Source: Alligator mississippiensis (taxonomy: Eukaryota; Chordata; Crocodylia; Alligatoridae). Taken from it: a stretch of DNA of 64,000 nucleotides. The DNA lies in NCBI RefSeq assembly GCF_030867095.1, contig NC_081827.1, positions 23,627,001 to 23,691,000 on the forward strand. The letters are read 5' to 3'. Numbering within the stretch: position 1 is the stretch's first letter; each line of letters begins with the position of its first letter. The position numbers and the translations under genes are program-made. Below the pieces are notes generated by a model that did no database searches, was not told where the DNA came from, and worked only from the letters and a program-made list of their open reading frames with translations. Shown piece by piece: positions 61,173 to 64,000 of this stretch.

Positions 61173-62546
61173 AAGCTCTCCCAAGCTCTCTTCTCAAAGC
61201 AGGCTCTATTACAACACTTGGTCTCTAGATAGCAAAGGAGCCAGTTTGCACTGAGCAAATGGCTAACCCAGTGTAATACTGACAATGGGAGGAGACACAC
61301 TGCACTGGCAATGGAGTAACTTTCTCTGACCTTCCCAGGAACATCTTTGCATCAAACAGAACTTCTTCCAGGGAAAATTGTGTCATGTACCCACTACACT
61401 TTTCTTTTAGAGCAATTAAGAGCACAATGAATGGCATGTGCCTGTACCCCAATTCCTGGTCTCTGTCAGAGGCCATGATATAGCAAGTGCTTTAAAACCC
61501 AGAAGATGCAGCCAGTAGTCTAGTTATTTGTGTTCTACCGAGTCTCGCTGCATGTGGAAGGACCTTGGAACTGATGTTAAGAGCAGGTATTAAAGAAAAA
61601 TAAAATAGTGGAGGAAAGATGGGAAAAGATTATATAGAAAAATTTAATTAAATGCTTTCTGTTAAACATGTCACTACTCCATTGATAACTCTGGTCATAT
61701 TTAACATGTCCATCCCCACTTTTTGTCTATTTGTGAGAAGCATATAGCATACTGTGGGCACTAATGCAATTACAATAGTTATTTTTATCATGAAGTTTAG
61801 AAGTGATATAAAGTTAGTCCCAATGGAACAGATGCAAACGTACAGAAAGGGCTAGAAAAGGCCGCACAGATTAAGCTGAATGATAACCATCTTTGAAATT
61901 TAATTATCTCATTTTGCACTAAGACAAAACATGACTTTTGAAAAAAAAAGTATAAGAAAAATCAACCTATCAACTCCAAAACACTGAACAACTCCAGCAC
62001 CCACGTGGGATATTAAAGATCCAGATTCAAAAGTCCTAATTTAGACAACAGACCTTGAAAACAGTTTTCCTATATCTAGCAACAGCCTTTTCCCTCATGA
62101 TTATTAGATATTCTAGGAGTTGGAGGCGCGCTCTCGTTTTCACCAGAGCATTTACTTTGGATCTAAGGAATCTCTCTCAATACAAATACTATCAAAACTG
62201 GTGCAACTCAAAAAAAAAGTTTTGATTTCCAAGACTGAAAAAGAGTTTTAGAGAAATCAATCTTCACTTGAAAAATTCCAGAACAGCCCACTCAGGATTC
62301 CCTCTTAGTCTCCAATACTGATAATATTTTCTTACCATCCTTTTTCTCTTGTATTCGGATATCCTCAATATGTGGACACCAGAGATAGAGACTTAAGATG
62401 GAATACATACTCCACACTTAGGTAAGCCTAGAAGCAATTCGTTATTATGCAAGGTACATGTGGCCAAAACAGAAAGTATTGAACCTTCTTAGCATAATAC
62501 TTGAAGCTGTTTATCCCCAGACAAAGGAAGCCAAGAGTAGTTTAAC

Positions 62547-62610
62547 CAGGGGTGGCCAAGGAGGGGGGCCAGTATCAGGCACTGAGAAGGTGTGACAGAA
62601 TGGCAAGCCT
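62547..62610. mobile_element. Possible hAT-like terminus
   Basis: CAGGGGTGGCCAAGGAGGGG followed by GGCCAGTATCAGG resembles hAT left termini seen elsewhere in this window. No matching right end was found. Confidence 0.35.
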
Positions 62611-62855
62611 CCTTCCCGCCCCACTCAAGGACTCTATGTCAGCAGCAGCAGTTCCATATTGCTACTATAGCGACAGCGGCAAATTCATACTTGTAACACT
62701 TCCACAAAATATATTTAGTCACACAAAATGTCCAAGTTGCAGTATGTCAAAGCAGTAAGGACTGCTCATTTAACCACTAGAAAAGCTGTGTAACTTTAGA
62801 AACCCAAATCCTTCTTTTACAGCTAAAACTTAAAAAAAAATAAATAAAATAGTAC

Positions 62856-62941
62856 CTGCGAGTCCGTGGAGGTTTTGGTGGAGGAGAATCAGGTTTCTCA
62901 AGGTCTGAGGAACTGATGGCATTTTCTGTATTAATATCATT
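62856..62941 (-). CDS. PTPN12: PTPN12 coding exon with p130Cas SH3-binding proline motif
   Basis: This 86-bp exon starts in phase 0 after an acceptor ending TTTTGTCAG and ends with CGCAG before donor GTACT. It encodes 28 residues starting NDINTENAISSS, plus two bases of the next codon; mammals have NEINTENMVSSI. The exon ends in DSPPPKPPRTR. The PPPKPPR stretch (62864-62884) is the class of motif that in mammalian PTP-PEST binds the p130Cas SH3 domain (family knowledge). The split codon completes as Ser with the first base of the next exon, exactly as the mammalian RTRSCL junction needs. The exon is isolated by a 13.3 kb intron downstream. Confidence 0.95.
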
Positions 62942-63514
62942 CTGACAAAACATTAAATATATTTTATTAGAGAGCTGAAAAAATCATAATCACTGAAACA
63001 GGATACTTAAATTCCTACCTGTTCCTAAAACAGAATGAAGTGCCAAAACAATCCCTATAAAAGGTATGAACTAACAGCACTAAGTCAAGTCACTTACACC
63101 TGCATCAAGCTTTCAAAGTTTTATATAAAGATTCTTATCTGAATTCATGGGGGAGCTTATAATAGAATATAAGAAATACCAAGTAAGCATTACTGAGAAA
63201 TTAGCTTGGTCTTGAAAATAAAGTGTTTCACAGACTGGCTACTCTTCCAAATTCTGTCAAGTACAGAAAGTAAAATTTCACTGTTTCCCTTACACAATCA
63301 GTTCATTCTTTCCCATTTGAGTCTCACACAGCAACAGAAATATTAAATTATAAATACATACAAATTAGACAATGAAATGTAATTATTTTTAATTCTTTCA
63401 TAAAAAGGGAAACTATATGAAACCCAGTTCTTTTAGAAAACTGAACAAAAAATAGCCATGTTCTATTGCCTTACCTAGTAAGCTATTACAAAAGAATTTT
63501 TTTTTTCCTTTCAG

Positions 63515-63803
63515 AAAAAAAAATGCAACTTTTAGGTTCAGTAAAACTTCAGCGTGCACACACAAAGCTGATACAGATTCTTATAAACGCAACTTTCTTA
63601 ACCAAGTGCCCAACAATTCTGAGAGCAACTCAGAAGCTGGCACCAAGGAGCACATGCACAATATTCCTAAAAATGACACTTGCTGCAAGTTTTCTTCTAA
63701 AAGCTTTTTGGAAGAAGAAATGCCATTATCTCAGAAACAAGATGTAATACCAGTGTCAAGTGACATACTTTACTGTGTTCTAGCTCACCAGTTTGGACTA
63801 TGA
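63515..63803 (+). other. Exon-like open frame antisense to PTPN12, unidentified
   Basis: After a strong acceptor-like pyrimidine tract ending CCTTTCAG (63514), one frame stays open for 96 codons to TGA at 63801-63803. It starts KKKNATFRFSKTSACT and ends SSDILYCVLAHQFGL. The composition is protein-like: mixed polar residues, evenly placed Cys, and a KFSSKSFLEEEMPLSQKQ stretch. I do not recognise the protein. It lies on the strand opposite PTPN12, in the intron upstream of the first exon seen. No poly(A) signal follows closely, and a CR1-like repeat begins about 40 bases later. It could be a terminal exon of an antisense or nested gene, a fragment of an inserted gene copy, or chance. A second frame is also open over most of the span, which weakens the case. 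Confidence 0.25.
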
Positions 63804-63844
63804 TCCATGGCAGTCATGACCAGCTACTGCCTTCTAATTACTTT

Positions 63845-63971
63845 GGAACAATTCACGGATTCTGAAGCCAAAAGGGACTACTGTGATAACCTATTCTGAC
63901 CTCCTGCATAATATCGACTTCACTGTATTAATTCCTGCTTGAACTTCAGTACAAGTGTGTTTGATCTACAG
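63845..63971 (-). repeat. CR1-like 3' end repeat
   Basis: ATTCTGAAGCCAAAAGGGAC, TACTGTGATAACCTATTCTG and ACCTCCTGCATAATA form the reverse-oriented end of a dispersed CR1-like repeat also seen at 1915-1980. Confidence 0.6.
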
Positions 63972-64000
63972 CAGTGATCCTCACTTTTTGGGGTGCTAAA
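63972..64000. mobile_element. hAT-like terminus cut by the window end
   Basis: CAGTGATCCTCACTTTTTGG then GGTGCTAAA matches hAT MITE starts elsewhere in this window. The rest lies beyond 64000. Confidence 0.5.

Larger units (their letters stand above)
49519..62855 (-). other. PTPN12: PTPN12 13.3 kb intron
   Basis: The intron has GT donor GTACT and a T-rich acceptor. It contains hAT-like elements (49667-50022, 53656-53880), an old CR1 (51370-53030), a sense CR1 3' end (54707-55235), a younger CR1 (59940-61172), Harbinger-like elements (58617-58942, 59043-59347), CR1-like debris (57905-58205) and a possible hAT fragment at 62547. The stretches 50050-51300, 53040-53640, 53890-54700, 55240-57900, 58210-58610 and 61180-62540 show nothing I can classify beyond a GC/purine-rich patch at 55370-55870 and short homopolymers. 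Confidence 0.9.
30265..62941 (-). other. PTPN12: PTPN12 (PTP-PEST) gene, 3' portion: last seven exons and 3' UTR
   Basis: PTPN12 encodes a cytoplasmic protein-tyrosine phosphatase that dephosphorylates p130Cas and other adhesion and motility signalling proteins (family knowledge). This window holds only the non-catalytic tail, which recruits partners. Seven exons on the minus strand were placed from AG/GT splice sites. Their phases chain without conflict, and the translated tail has about 470 residues, close to the human length after the phosphatase domain. Intron sizes in transcript order are about 13.3, 7.4, 5.8, 1.1, 1.7 and 1.3 kb. Upstream exons carrying the phosphatase domain were sought between 62942 and 64000 and not seen, so they probably lie outside the window. 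By the human numbering these are exons 12 to 18 (from memory). No promoter is in view. Confidence 0.96.

Noticed and set aside
63060-63130. Candidate upstream PTPN12 exon ending at a GTGTAAGT donor on the minus strand
   Set aside because: The residues before the donor do not match the expected end of the phosphatase-proximal exon (ADGV-type), and the phase does not fit the exon at 62856-62941.

Overview
This is a vertebrate nuclear window, most likely from a crocodilian (an alligator-type genome). That inference rests on abundant 5'-truncated CR1 LINEs with crocodilian/turtle-style 3' ends, many small hAT-like and Harbinger-like DNA elements, tRNA-derived SINE remnants, and a protein-tyrosine phosphatase gene clearly homologous to human PTPN12 but with reptile-like differences. 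I see no bacterial features, tRNA or rRNA genes, or CRISPR arrays.

The only protein-coding gene I can prove is the 3' half of PTPN12 (PTP-PEST), on the minus strand. I placed seven coding exons from their splice sites, reading phases and recognisable protein motifs: 62856-62941, 48557-49518, 41057-41134, 35207-35298, 34106-34136, 32242-32358 and the terminal exon 30870-30931. All phases join without conflict. They encode about 470 residues: the whole adaptor-binding tail after the phosphatase domain, ending in PPSEWT and a stop. The phosphatase domain exons would lie beyond 64000. A 3' UTR runs from 30869 to roughly 30265.

Positions 1 to about 30,260 lie downstream of PTPN12 and look intergenic. 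They hold a GC-rich foldback block (2100-3890), a 1.7 kb hAT-like element with target-site duplication (4842-6524), a CR1 LINE flanked by unusual 50-bp direct repeats (8074-9998), a local direct duplication (10558-10852 and 11817-12100), several small DNA elements and long unclassified AT-rich stretches. Positions 30,260-64,000 are the gene. Its introns carry most of the repeats, including four sizeable CR1 copies with reverse transcriptase sequence, mostly antisense to PTPN12, and a cluster of Harbinger-like elements (58617-59347).

Unexplained items include an exon-like open reading frame on the opposite strand in the last 500 bases (63515-63803), a 49-bp conserved core present twice (24009 and 25818), a coding-like remnant (12105-12375), and an unclassified block with a 27-bp minisatellite (40372-40977). 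I found no evidence of a novel enzymatic or defence system.
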